A stretch of 45,890 bases of DNA from CAZUZD01 sp964624465 (lineage in GTDB: Bacteria > Planctomycetota > Planctomycetia > Isosphaerales > Isosphaeraceae), in contig CAZUZD010000013.1 in NCBI GenBank assembly GCA_964624465.1, forward strand, positions 1-45,890, in the 5' to 3' direction. Made by a program: the position numbers and the translations under genes. Numbering within the stretch: the first letter of the stretch is position 1; each line of letters opens with the position of its first letter. Positions 16,717 to 26,089 of this stretch are shown here, piece by piece. The notes below the pieces were generated by a model. The model searched no databases, was not told the origin of the DNA, and saw nothing but the letters and a program-made list of their open reading frames with translations.

Positions 16717-16720
<4 letters not shown>
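16223..16720 (+). CDS. sdhD: Succinate dehydrogenase hydrophobic membrane anchor subunit, 165 aa
   Basis: The second membrane subunit of complex II. Three helices (about 18-40, 63-86, 102-122) carry His34 and His39 (GHLTITHIINN) and His79 (VLHAFNGLR), the latter matching the usual SdhD-type motif. A charged C-terminal tail (NFQKDEAYLERFYEVNPELR) is followed by a Pro/Ala stretch. The stop codon overlaps the start of sdhA (ATGA), showing translational coupling. A gap of ~143 bases separates it from sdhC. Confidence 0.88.
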
Positions 16721-18564
<1,844 letters not shown>

Positions 18565-18664
18565 TCCCGGACCGATCGACCCAACCCCGACCCCAACGTC
18601 TGACGGGGGCCTACCGCCCTGGCCCCCGACACGACTCGACCCGACCGAGAGGCCCGACGCAATC

Positions 18665-19426
18665 ATGGCGACCGCCGAAGGGGTCCGGAAACTCAAGGTC
18701 CGGATCAAGCGCTACAACCCGGAAGTCGACACGGCCCCGCACTGGGAGGAGTACCCCATCGAGGCCGACCCGCACGACCGGGTCCTGGACGTGATCCAGA
18801 ACGTCAAGTGGCTCTACGACGACTCGCTGGCCCTGCGGCGCAGCTGCGCCCACGGCGTCTGCGGCTCGGACGCGATGCGGATCAACGGCGCCAACGCGCT
18901 GGCCTGCAAGATCCTGGTCAAGAGCCTGCCCGGCGACACGATCACCGTCGAGCCGATCCTCGGCCTGCCGCTGATCAAGGATCTGGTCGTCGACATGAAG
19001 CCGTTCTTCGACCACTACAAGTCCGTGCTGCCGTTCCTGATCAACGACGAGCCGGCGCCCACGGCCGAGCGGCGGCAGTCGCCGGCCGAGCGGGCGCGGT
19101 TCGACGAGACGACCAAGTGCATCCTGTGCGCCTGCTGCACCACCGCCTGTCCGCCCTTCTGGGGCGACCGCAAGTACGTGGGCCCGGCGGCCATCGTCAA
19201 CGCCCACCGCTTCATCTTCGACAGCCGCGACCGCGCGGCCGCCGAGCGACTCGAGATCCTCAACGACGCCGAGGGCGTCTGGCGCTGCCGCACCGTCTTC
19301 AACTGCACCAGCGCCTGCCCGCGTGACATCAAGGTCACCGAGGCCATCTCCGAGGTGAAGCGCGCCCTGCTCACCGGCGACCTCGGCCTCGAGACCGCCG
19401 CCGCCGCCCACGCCGCCGGCGACTGA
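18665..19426 (+). CDS. sdhB: Succinate dehydrogenase iron-sulfur subunit, 253 aa
   Basis: It carries the three Fe-S clusters of complex II. The [2Fe-2S] ligands are Cys61, Cys66, Asp69 and Cys81 (CAHGVCGSD, with Asp in the third position as in E. coli SdhB). The [4Fe-4S] and [3Fe-4S] ligands fall in CILCACCTTACP (152-163) and CRTVFNCTSACP (208-219). The start at 18,665 is preceded by GAGAGG and follows sdhA by 100 bases. The C-terminus is Ala-rich. It ends the operon; no clear terminator hairpin was seen in the following 250 bases. Confidence 0.96.
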   Translation: MATAEGVRKLKVRIKRYNPEVDTAPHWEEYPIEADPHDRVLDVIQNVKWLYDDSLALRRSCAHGVCGSDAMRINGANALACKILVKSLPGDTITVEPILGLPLIKDLVVDMKPFFDHYKSVLPFLINDEPAPTAERRQSPAERARFDETTKCILCACCTTACPPFWGDRKYVGPAAIVNAHRFIFDSRDRAAAERLEILNDAEGVWRCRTVFNCTSACPRDIKVTEAISEVKRALLTGDLGLETAAAAHAAGD

Positions 19427-19676
19427 CGCCCGTCTGGCCTGATCGGATTTGACGCAGACCCCGGGGCGTGTGCCCCGCTCGCGGCCCATGCCGCCGGCGG
19501 GTCGCACGCCCCCGGTCGTTGACGCCTCACGGACGGTCTCGGTTCGCTCTGCCCAGATGACGCTGACGATCTCCAGGCCTTCCGCCGGGCCTGGCGGACC
19601 TGGCTCGGCTCGGCTGGGGCGAGGCACCCGGATTGGAACGGGGGACCGGACGTCTCGCCGGGGCCTGGAACCGAAA

Positions 19677-20318
19677 TCAGCGGCGGGCGGCCATCACGGA
19701 GTAGCTGGTGATCAGGTTCTGGTAGGCCGGCAGGTGGCCGCCGAGCAGCCGACCCAGGCCCTCCATGTCGTGCCGCCAGTCACGGGCCAGCTCGCAGGCG
19801 ACGGCGAACCAGTTCATCGGCACGGCGCCGGCCTGGGTCATCCGCAGCAGGGCGGCGTCGCGCACCGAGCGATTGAACGTGCCCGAGGCGTCGACCACGA
19901 CGAAGACCTCGAACCCCTCGGCCAGCGCCGAGAGCGCGGGGAAGGCCACGCAGACGTCGGTGACCACGCCCGCCAGGATCAGCTGGCGGCGGCCGGTCGC
20001 CTTCACGGCGGCGACGAAGTCGTCATTGTCCCAGGCGTTGATCTGGCCGGGCCGCGCGATCAGGGGTGCATCGGGGAGGGCGGCCACGATCTCGGGCATG
20101 AGCACGCCGTTGGGGCCGTCCTGGAAGCTGGTCGTGAGGATCGTCGGCAGCCGGAAGTGCCTCGCGGTGTCGACCAGGGCCAGCACGTTGTTGCGGAACT
20201 CGTCGGGCGAGTAGTCCTGAACCAGCGACAGCAGGCCGGCCTGGTGGTCGATCAGCAGCACGGCCGCATCGTCGACCGAGAGCCGACCGGGACGGGCCGA
20301 CGGGGAATCGGGGGGCAT
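19677..20318 (-). CDS. Isochorismatase-fold (YcaC-like) hydrolase, 213 aa
   Basis: A cysteine hydrolase of the isochorismatase superfamily. Asp24 is in VLLIDHQAG and the nucleophile Cys123 in GVVTDVCVAFPAL. The ARPGQINAWDNDDF segment matches the YcaC-type subgroup, where the substrate is generally unknown; the third catalytic residue is not obvious by eye. It transcribes away from the sdh operon. A 7-bp inverted repeat (20,446-20,471, CAGACAC/GTGTCTG) lies ~130 bases upstream of the start and could be an operator. Confidence 0.85.
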   Translation of the reverse strand: MPPDSPSARPGRLSVDDAAVLLIDHQAGLLSLVQDYSPDEFRNNVLALVDTARHFRLPTILTTSFQDGPNGVLMPEIVAALPDAPLIARPGQINAWDNDDFVAAVKATGRRQLILAGVVTDVCVAFPALSALAEGFEVFVVVDASGTFNRSVRDAALLRMTQAGAVPMNWFAVACELARDWRHDMEGLGRLLGGHLPAYQNLITSYSVMAARR

Positions 20319-20639
20319 GCGCGGCTCCTGGAGAGATCGGGGCGGAGCCCTCGGCCCGACCGGGCCGGGCCGTCGCCCGTCGTCGAAGGGAACCGCTCGC
20401 CACCGGGCGGCGGGCGGTCGATCGGACCAGGGTATCGTCGCGCGTCAGACACGAACAGGAAAAAGTGTCTGCGAAAGTTGCGATCCACCCTGGACAGCGG
20501 GGCTCGCCCCGGCGGGAGCGTCGGGCCCGCAATGGCGAGCGGCCCACCGTCCCGCGTGGGGGACGGTGGGCCGCCGTTGGGGCGCCTCCGGGGAGGTCGG
20601 GCCCCCGGTCTCAGGGAGTGGGCGAGGGACGGATCGGGA
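20319..20639. other. Intergenic region with hairpin and inverted repeat
   Basis: No gene is seen in 321 bases. It holds the CAGACAC/GTGTCTG inverted repeat at 20,446-20,471 beside an A-rich tract and a strong GC hairpin at 20,539-20,574. Confidence 0.6.
20539..20574 (-). terminator. Strong hairpin downstream of the M56 protease gene
   Basis: GCGGCCCACCGTCC and GGACGGTGGGCCGC form a perfect 14-bp stem with an 8-base loop, 65 bases past the stop of the M56 gene. It lacks a T-run, so it may stop transcription inefficiently or protect the transcript end. Confidence 0.5.
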
Positions 20640-23240
20640 TCAGTCCTTGTCGCCGGCCTTCAGCTCCTTGCGCATGCTGCGGAGCTCGTCCAGCAGCGTG
20701 TCGAACTTCTGCTCCAGGCGGTCGACCCGCTGGTTCAGCTCGCGATTGGCCCGCGGCGGGGCGGGCGGGACCGGGGGCACCGGCGGGACCGGCGGCACGG
20801 GCGGGATCGGGGGCACCGGGGCGCCGGGGCGACCCTCGATGCTCCGGGCCCGGCCGCGCTCCTCGAGCAGCTCCCGCATGGGACGGCCCTCGACCTGCCG
20901 GAGCTGGTTCAGGGCCCGGCCCTCGACCCGCAGCGGCTGGCGCGAGGGCTTCAGGACGTCCTCGCCCTCGGGGCCGACGCGCTTGATGGTGATGCTCTTG
21001 CCCTCGGGGCCGTTCTCCTCGGTCGTGATCGTGCCGTCGTCCGCCTTGCGGATGGTGACGGTGCGCGACTCCGACCGCTGCGCCGGCTGGCCCGTGAAGA
21101 TCCGCGGCTGGCCCTCGACGCGGTACCGCTGGACCTTGTTCACCTCACCGGCCGGGACCTTGTAGCCCTTGGCGCGGAGGTCCTTGAGCAGCTCGGCCCG
21201 CTCGCGGCTGGCCCGCTCCATCTCCATCGAGGCCTCGCGCATCTGCTCCGACATGCGCTTCTGGGCCTCGGCCATCTCGGCCTGGAACCTGGCCATGCGC
21301 TCGCGCATCTCGATCGACATTCGCTTGTTCGTCTCGACCATCTCGGCCTGACGCTTCTGCATCTGCGCCTGCAACTCGCGGATCCGGGCCTGCGACTCGT
21401 CGAGCTTCGCCTTGAGCTCGCCCTCCAGCGGCTTGCCGTCCTTGGGACCGTCGTCGTCGGCCTTGTCGTCGCTGGTGACCGTGACGGTCGTCGTGACGGC
21501 CTCGGCCGACGGCTCCTGAGCATTGACCGTCACGTTGACGGCAGCGAGGTCCGCCGCGGCGGCCTCGCCATCCGCGGCCGCGATCTCGACGTCCGCGGCG
21601 GCGGCCTCGACGGTCACGGCCACCTCGTCAACGGCCTTCGCGATCGCGTCGGCCACCTCGGCCCCGTCGAGGTCCAGGGTCGCCAGGAACTGGCCGGCGA
21701 TCGGCAGCTCCCGCTTGAGCTCGGCCATGGCGGCCGGCAGCTCCCGCTTGAGCTCGGCCATGGCGGCCGGCAGCTCGCGCCTCAGCTCGGCCATGGCGGC
21801 CGGCAGCTCGCGCTTCAGCTCGGCCATGGCGGCCGGGAGCTCCCGCTTGAGCTCGGCCATCGCCGCCGGCAGCTCCCGCTTGAGCTCGGCCATCGCGGCG
21901 GGCAATTCGCGGCGGACCTCGGCCAGTGCGGCTTTGACCTCGGCGGCCTCGGGCGAGTCGCCGTCGGGGCTGGTCCGGGCGGGCGCGTCGCCGTCGACAG
22001 GGCGAGCGGGTTTCGGGTCCTCCTGGCCGGTCGACCAGGCGGGCAGGGCGACCAGGCCGAGCAGGCCGGCGGCCAGCCAGCGCCCCCGCGGGGGCTCCGA
22101 ACCCAGGGGATTGCGTACGATCATCGTGAGTCTCCTCTCGAAGAAATCTGCCGTTTCACCACCACCCAGCCCCAGGGCCGGCGCCGGCGCTGTCGACCGC
22201 GCCAGGCCCGCCCCGACCTCGAGCAGGGCCTCGGCGTACCGCCGCCGGCCCTGCGGATCGGCCCAGACCGCCCAGGCGTCGCACGCCAGCTCGGCCTCGG
22301 CCTCCAGACGAGAACGCACTAGCCAGTACAGCGGGTTCCACCACCAGAGGGCCCCCGCCACCAGCGTCAATCGGCTCACCCAGGGATCACCCCGCCGAAG
22401 GTGCGCCAGCTCGTGAGCCAGCACCCCGCGCCAGCCCGGACGGTCGGCCTCGGCGGCCAGCGCCCGGGGCACCAGCAGCCGGGGGCGGCCGGCGCACCAG
22501 AGCAGGGGGGAGTCCAGCCCCGCCAGCGCGGCCACCGGCGGCGGAGTCACCCCCATCCGGGGCGCCAGCGCCTCCAGCTCCGCGTGGATCCAGGTCGGCG
22601 CGGCCTCCGACCGCCGCACCCGGGCCCCGAACCGCGCGATCTTCCGCCCCTGCACCAGCACCCACCCCAGCGCTCCGGCCGCCCAGAGCCCGAGCGCCCC
22701 CGTGCGCAGCCAGGCCGCGTCGGGCACCCAGGCCCGCCAGGCCGGTTCCGGGGCGGTGGCCGTCACCGTGACCTCCAGCCTCGGGCCCGGATCGCCCGGC
22801 CAGAGTGGCACCGGCGTGTCCGCGACCTCGACCGATTCCAGCGCCGGCTCCGCCAGCAGCTCGGGCGGCGGCTCGGTCTCCAAGGCCAGGCTCTCCGCTT
22901 CGAAGGTCACCAGGCCGGTGTCCGCCTCGGGGCCGAGGACGTCCGCGAGGGCGTCCGGCTCGGGCGGCGGGTCGAGGGCGACCGTGGCGGCGAGCCGGGC
23001 CGGCGGCGGCTCGACCTCGGGGCCGGTGATCGTGAGCACGGTGGGCGCGGGGGCCGGCGTCGGGACGAGCCAGGCGGGCCGCGGCCAGGCGACGAGCGGG
23101 GGCGTGATCAGCTTCAGCAGCACGACCAGCCAGAGGGCGTGGCGGGTCGACGGGCCCAGGCGCTCGGAGCGGCCGACCAGGGTGGCGATGAGCGCCAGCG
23201 CGGCGGCCACGAGCGTCGTCTCGGCGATCCAGGCAAGCAT
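20640..23240 (-). CDS. M56 (BlaR1/MecR1-like) membrane metalloprotease with repeat-rich C-terminus, 866 aa
   Basis: A membrane zinc protease of the type that inactivates a BlaI repressor. Membrane helices lie near 4-23, 35-55 and 176-196. The zinc motif is HELAH (276-280) with the second signature EAELACDAWA (315-324); a further helix is near 386-402. In place of a penicillin-binding sensor domain, the C-terminal half has seven 11-residue RELPAAMAELK-type repeats (about 441-513), an acidic linker, a Met/Arg/Glu coiled coil (about 610-700), a Pro-Pro-Val run and a final coiled coil. Its gene follows blaI by 65 bases. The stimulus is unknown. The absence of the BlaR1 sensor means beta-lactam sensing cannot be assumed. 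Confidence 0.88.
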   Translation of the reverse strand: MLAWIAETTLVAAALALIATLVGRSERLGPSTRHALWLVVLLKLITPPLVAWPRPAWLVPTPAPAPTVLTITGPEVEPPPARLAATVALDPPPEPDALADVLGPEADTGLVTFEAESLALETEPPPELLAEPALESVEVADTPVPLWPGDPGPRLEVTVTATAPEPAWRAWVPDAAWLRTGALGLWAAGALGWVLVQGRKIARFGARVRRSEAAPTWIHAELEALAPRMGVTPPPVAALAGLDSPLLWCAGRPRLLVPRALAAEADRPGWRGVLAHELAHLRRGDPWVSRLTLVAGALWWWNPLYWLVRSRLEAEAELACDAWAVWADPQGRRRYAEALLEVGAGLARSTAPAPALGLGGGETADFFERRLTMIVRNPLGSEPPRGRWLAAGLLGLVALPAWSTGQEDPKPARPVDGDAPARTSPDGDSPEAAEVKAALAEVRRELPAAMAELKRELPAAMAELKRELPAAMAELKRELPAAMAELRRELPAAMAELKRELPAAMAELKRELPIAGQFLATLDLDGAEVADAIAKAVDEVAVTVEAAAADVEIAAADGEAAAADLAAVNVTVNAQEPSAEAVTTTVTVTSDDKADDDGPKDGKPLEGELKAKLDESQARIRELQAQMQKRQAEMVETNKRMSIEMRERMARFQAEMAEAQKRMSEQMREASMEMERASRERAELLKDLRAKGYKVPAGEVNKVQRYRVEGQPRIFTGQPAQRSESRTVTIRKADDGTITTEENGPEGKSITIKRVGPEGEDVLKPSRQPLRVEGRALNQLRQVEGRPMRELLEERGRARSIEGRPGAPVPPIPPVPPVPPVPPVPPAPPRANRELNQRVDRLEQKFDTLLDELRSMRKELKAGDKD
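21702..21923 (-). repeat. 33-bp tandem repeats, seven copies, coding
   Basis: Seven near-identical 33-base units encode the 11-residue repeat in the M56 protein. Copies differ mainly at silent positions (for example CTCCCGCTT versus CTCGCGCTT), and the outermost copies are most diverged. Confidence 0.9.
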
Positions 23241-23305
23241 GGGCGTCGGGCTCCCCTCGCTTGGGTGCGGGCCTTCGGAAATGGGTCCGATCTGGCGCGG
23301 CCGTC

Positions 23306-23731
23306 TCAGCGCCCGGTCCGGCCCGGCTTCGGGGCCGTCCCGTCGCCGCCCTCGAGCTCGTCGAGCAGCCGCCGCAGCCGCACGACCTCGTCGGGAGCCA
23401 GCTTCTGGCCCTGCACCAGGGCCAGCACCAGCGGGGTCGACTCCCCCTCGCAGTAGCGGTCGGCCAGCGATTGCAGGTGGTCCCGCAGCAGCTCGTCCCG
23501 CGACGCCGCCGCCCGGAAGATGTGCGCCGCGCCCCCGGTGTCGCTCTGCACCCAGCCCTTGGCGTGCAGCCGCTGCAGCAGGGTCAGCACCGTCGTGTAC
23601 GCCCACGGCCGACCCCGGCCGGCCAGCGACTCGCGCACCTGCCGCACCGTGCCCGGCCCCTGCTCCCAGAGCGCCTTGAGCACCTCCTGCTCGGCGTCGC
23701 TGAGCGCCCCCCGCTCCGGTTGATTGCCCAT
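23306..23731 (-). CDS. blaI: BlaI/MecI-family transcriptional repressor, 141 aa
   Basis: A winged-helix repressor. LSDAEQEVLKALWEQGPGTV and AYTTVLTLLQRLHAKGWV form the DNA-binding domain typical of the family; the C-terminal helices (LLRDHLQSLADRY, DEVVRLRRLLDELE) form the dimer part with the protease-sensitive region. The ATG at 23,731 follows a strong GGGAGGGGGG. It is followed by the M56 protease gene, the classic BlaI-BlaR1 pairing. Two BlaI-type dyads sit in the upstream promoter, so autorepression is very likely. A PBP4-type carboxypeptidase gene diverges from the same region. Confidence 0.92.
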   Translation of the reverse strand: MGNQPERGALSDAEQEVLKALWEQGPGTVRQVRESLAGRGRPWAYTTVLTLLQRLHAKGWVQSDTGGAAHIFRAAASRDELLRDHLQSLADRYCEGESTPLVLALVQGQKLAPDEVVRLRRLLDELEGGDGTAPKPGRTGR

Positions 23732-23765
23732 CCTGAGACCCCCCTCCCGTCCGGCTGTCGACGCC

Positions 23766-23807
23766 CTACTACGTCGTGTCGTAGGCATCCTACTACGGCC
23801 TGTAGTG
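23766..23807. promoter_or_regulatory. Two BlaI-type operator dyads
   Basis: Site 1 (23,790-23,807) is CTACTACGGCCTGTAGTG with half-sites ACTAC and GTAGT. Site 2 (23,766-23,784) is CTACTACGTCGTGTCGTAG with CTACG and CGTAG arms. BlaI/MecI repressors are known to bind TAC...GTA dyads of this form. Site 1 fills the spacer of the predicted promoter and site 2 covers the predicted transcription start. Confidence 0.75.
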
Positions 23808-23815
23808 GGAGGCAA
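23787..23815 (-). promoter_or_regulatory. Predicted blaI promoter overlapped by its operators
   Basis: On the minus strand TTGCCT (23,815-23,810) and TAGGAT (23,792-23,787) are 17 bases apart; four of six positions match the consensus in each. The start would be near 23,780, about 50 bases before the blaI ATG. Confidence 0.6.
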
Positions 23816-24088
23816 GAGCCGGTTCCGATTTTTCGGAGGGTGGTGTCGCGGGGCGGTTGGGGGCTGCGATGGAGGAGTGGTCGCTCCCGGCGCACGAGGG
23901 GGCGTGATGGGCTGTTCGTCGGGGCGTGGCGAAGATTGCCGGATGTTGCCGATTTTCGAGCGTGGGCCGGTGGGCCGGGGTCGCGATGGCCGCCGGACGC
24001 GGCGGCGGGCTATGATGGGCCGCCCCGGCGGCGGGGGGCCGCGGCCGGGCGCTCGGGATCGACGGAACGACGGGGGGCGTGGGGGCAC

Positions 24089-25804
24089 ATGAGCATGGCA
24101 GCAATCTGGTTGGCCGCGGCGCTGGCGGCGACGGCGCAGGGGGCGGCCCCGGCGGACGCGGCGGGGGCCCCGGGTCTGGCGGCCCGGGTCGAGGCGGTCC
24201 TGCGGACGCCTGGCTACGAGCACGGCCACTGGGGGCTGCTCGTCGTCGACGGCCGCACCGGCGCGGTCGTCTTCGAGCGGAGCCCGGACGCGATGGTCCG
24301 GCCGGCGTCGGTGACCAAGCTCTTCAGCACGGCCGCGGCGCTGGCCGACCTGGGCGCCGAGCACCGGTTCGTCACGCCCGTCGTGCACACCGGCACGCTC
24401 GACGCCGAGACCGGCGTCCTGAAGGGGAACCTGATCCTGGTGGCGCAGGGCGACCCGAGCCTGGGCGGACGCACCGGCCCCGACGGCACGCTGCTGTTCG
24501 AGGACAACGACCACTCGTACGCCGGCCCGGGGTCGCGGAGCACGATCGTGCCGGCCGACCCGCTCGCCGGCATCGACCACCTGGCGCGCGACGTCCTGGC
24601 CGCCGGCGTGAAGGCGATCGACGGCGATGTGCTCGTCGACGACCGCCTGTTCGAGCCGGCCGAGAGCACCGGCAGCGGTCCCCGGCTGGTGACGCCGATC
24701 GTGGTCAACGACAACCTGGTCGACGTGGTCGTGACCCCGGGCGCCTCGGCGGGCGAGCCGGCCACGGTGCGGATCGTGCCCGAGACGGCGTTCGTGAGCG
24801 TTGACGCCCAGGTGCAGACGGTGGCGGCCGACGCTGGCAAGCGGGTCACGGTCGAGCCGGTCGGGCCGCGGCGGTTCCTGGTGCGCGGCCGGGTGCCGGT
24901 CGGCGGCGGGCCGTCGTACCACGCCTACGAGGTCGAGGAGCCGGCGTCGTTCGCGCGGGCCCTGTTCCTGGAGTGCCTCAGGCGCCGGGGCATCACCGTG
25001 GCCGGGGCCACGCCGCTGGGGGACAACGACTCCAAGGCCTTGCCCTCGCGCACGGCGGTGGCGGCCCTGCCGAAGCTGGCACAGTTCACCTCGCCGCCGT
25101 TCGGCGAGTCGGTGCGGGTGATCCTCAAGGTGAGCCAGAACCTGCACGCCAGCACCCTGCCGCTGCTGATCGCGGCGCAGCACGGCGAGCGCACGCTGGC
25201 CGACGGTCTGCGGCGCGAGGGGGACCTGCTGCGGGGCCTGGGCGTCGACATCGGCACGATCAGCTTCGGCGGCGGCGCCGGCGGCAGTCCGGCCGACCTG
25301 GTGACGCCGCGCGCGACGGTCGCCCTGCTGAGGGCGATGGCCGCGCGGCCCGACTTCTCGACCTACGAGGCCGCGCTGCCGATCCTGGGCCGCGACGGCA
25401 CCCTGGCGCTGGCCGTCGACGGCGACAGCCCGGCCCGCGGCCACGCGCGGGCCAAGACCGGCACGTACTACGTGCGCGACGGCCTGACCGGCAAGACGAT
25501 CCTCACCAGCAAGGCCCTGGCCGGCTACCTCGAGACCGACTCGGGCCGGAACCTGATCTTCGCCTTCTTCGTCAATGACCTGCCGCTGGTCGTGACCGAC
25601 GACGACGTGAGCGCCGCCACCGCCGCCGCCGGCCGCGTGCTGGGCCGGCTCTGCGAGGTCTTTTACAGCGACAGCGACAGCGACCGCGAGGCCGCCGGGT
25701 CGTCCCGTCCCACCCCCACGCCGCCGGCTCCCGCGCGGGTGGAACCCGGGGCGCCGGCCCCCGCGATGGCCCCCGATCCGCCCGCGCCCAAGGCCCCGGG
25801 CTGA
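24089..25804 (+). CDS. dacB: D-alanyl-D-alanine carboxypeptidase/endopeptidase (PBP4, family S13), 571 aa
   Basis: A penicillin-binding enzyme that trims peptidoglycan peptides outside the cytoplasmic membrane. An N-terminal signal peptide (about 1-20) precedes the three active-site motifs: SVTK with Ser74 and Lys77, SQN (349-351) and KTGT (456-459). The long insertion between motifs one and two is characteristic of PBP4/DacB. The C-terminal ~30 residues are Pro/Ala-rich and probably disordered. The ATG at 24,089 has GGGGGGCGTGGGGG upstream; a second ATG two codons later is an alternative. It is divergent from blaI, whose operators lie ~280 bases upstream, so coregulation is plausible but not shown. 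Peptidoglycan enzymes are of interest in planctomycetes because the wall was long thought absent. Confidence 0.94.
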   Translation: MSMAAIWLAAALAATAQGAAPADAAGAPGLAARVEAVLRTPGYEHGHWGLLVVDGRTGAVVFERSPDAMVRPASVTKLFSTAAALADLGAEHRFVTPVVHTGTLDAETGVLKGNLILVAQGDPSLGGRTGPDGTLLFEDNDHSYAGPGSRSTIVPADPLAGIDHLARDVLAAGVKAIDGDVLVDDRLFEPAESTGSGPRLVTPIVVNDNLVDVVVTPGASAGEPATVRIVPETAFVSVDAQVQTVAADAGKRVTVEPVGPRRFLVRGRVPVGGGPSYHAYEVEEPASFARALFLECLRRRGITVAGATPLGDNDSKALPSRTAVAALPKLAQFTSPPFGESVRVILKVSQNLHASTLPLLIAAQHGERTLADGLRREGDLLRGLGVDIGTISFGGGAGGSPADLVTPRATVALLRAMAARPDFSTYEAALPILGRDGTLALAVDGDSPARGHARAKTGTYYVRDGLTGKTILTSKALAGYLETDSGRNLIFAFFVNDLPLVVTDDDVSAATAAAGRVLGRLCEVFYSDSDSDREAAGSSRPTPTPPAPARVEPGAPAPAMAPDPPAPKAPG

Positions 25805-25874
25805 GGCGGTGCCGGCCGGCGTTCGAGCCCCGGTTTTCCCGGCCGGAACCGGGGGTCGGACGCCTGTGAGAGCC

Positions 25875-25902
25875 TTGACGGGTCGGGGTCGGCTCCTATC
25901 AT
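25875..25902 (+). promoter_or_regulatory. Promoter candidate for the CobB-like gene
   Basis: TTGACG (25,875-25,880) and TATCAT (25,897-25,902) are 16 bases apart, each matching five of six consensus positions. The chosen start codon is ~180 bases downstream; an in-frame ATG at 25,922 is much closer but would add a low-complexity tail. Confidence 0.5.
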
Positions 25903-26089
25903 TGGGACGAACTGAACCGGGATGGATCCGTCCAACCGGTCGCGGTCCCCGCGGCGACTGGCCTGCGCCCCCGAGCATGGGCCGGGCACCGGTGCAGGGG
26001 GGCGCCGCCCCAGTGGTCGACACCCCCATGCGGACGCGGCTTCGGGTCGCCCGACTTCGCGCTCCCCGACGGCCTTCGGTGCCCCCTCC

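Larger units (their letters stand above)
23732..24088. other. Divergent control region between blaI and dacB
   Basis: No gene. It contains the blaI promoter and two operators (23,766-23,815). A TATGAT at 24,011-24,016 is a possible -10 box for dacB, without a good -35. Confidence 0.6.

Noticed and set aside
21702..21923. Regular 33-bp repeats resembling a CRISPR array
   Set aside because: The repeats are contiguous without unique spacers, stay in frame and encode an 11-residue protein repeat; no cas genes are nearby.
25922..26089. Earlier ATG (25,922) as start of the CobB-like gene
   Set aside because: It is close to the predicted promoter but adds 56 residues of Arg/Pro/Ser-rich low-complexity sequence unlike the family; kept only as an alternative.
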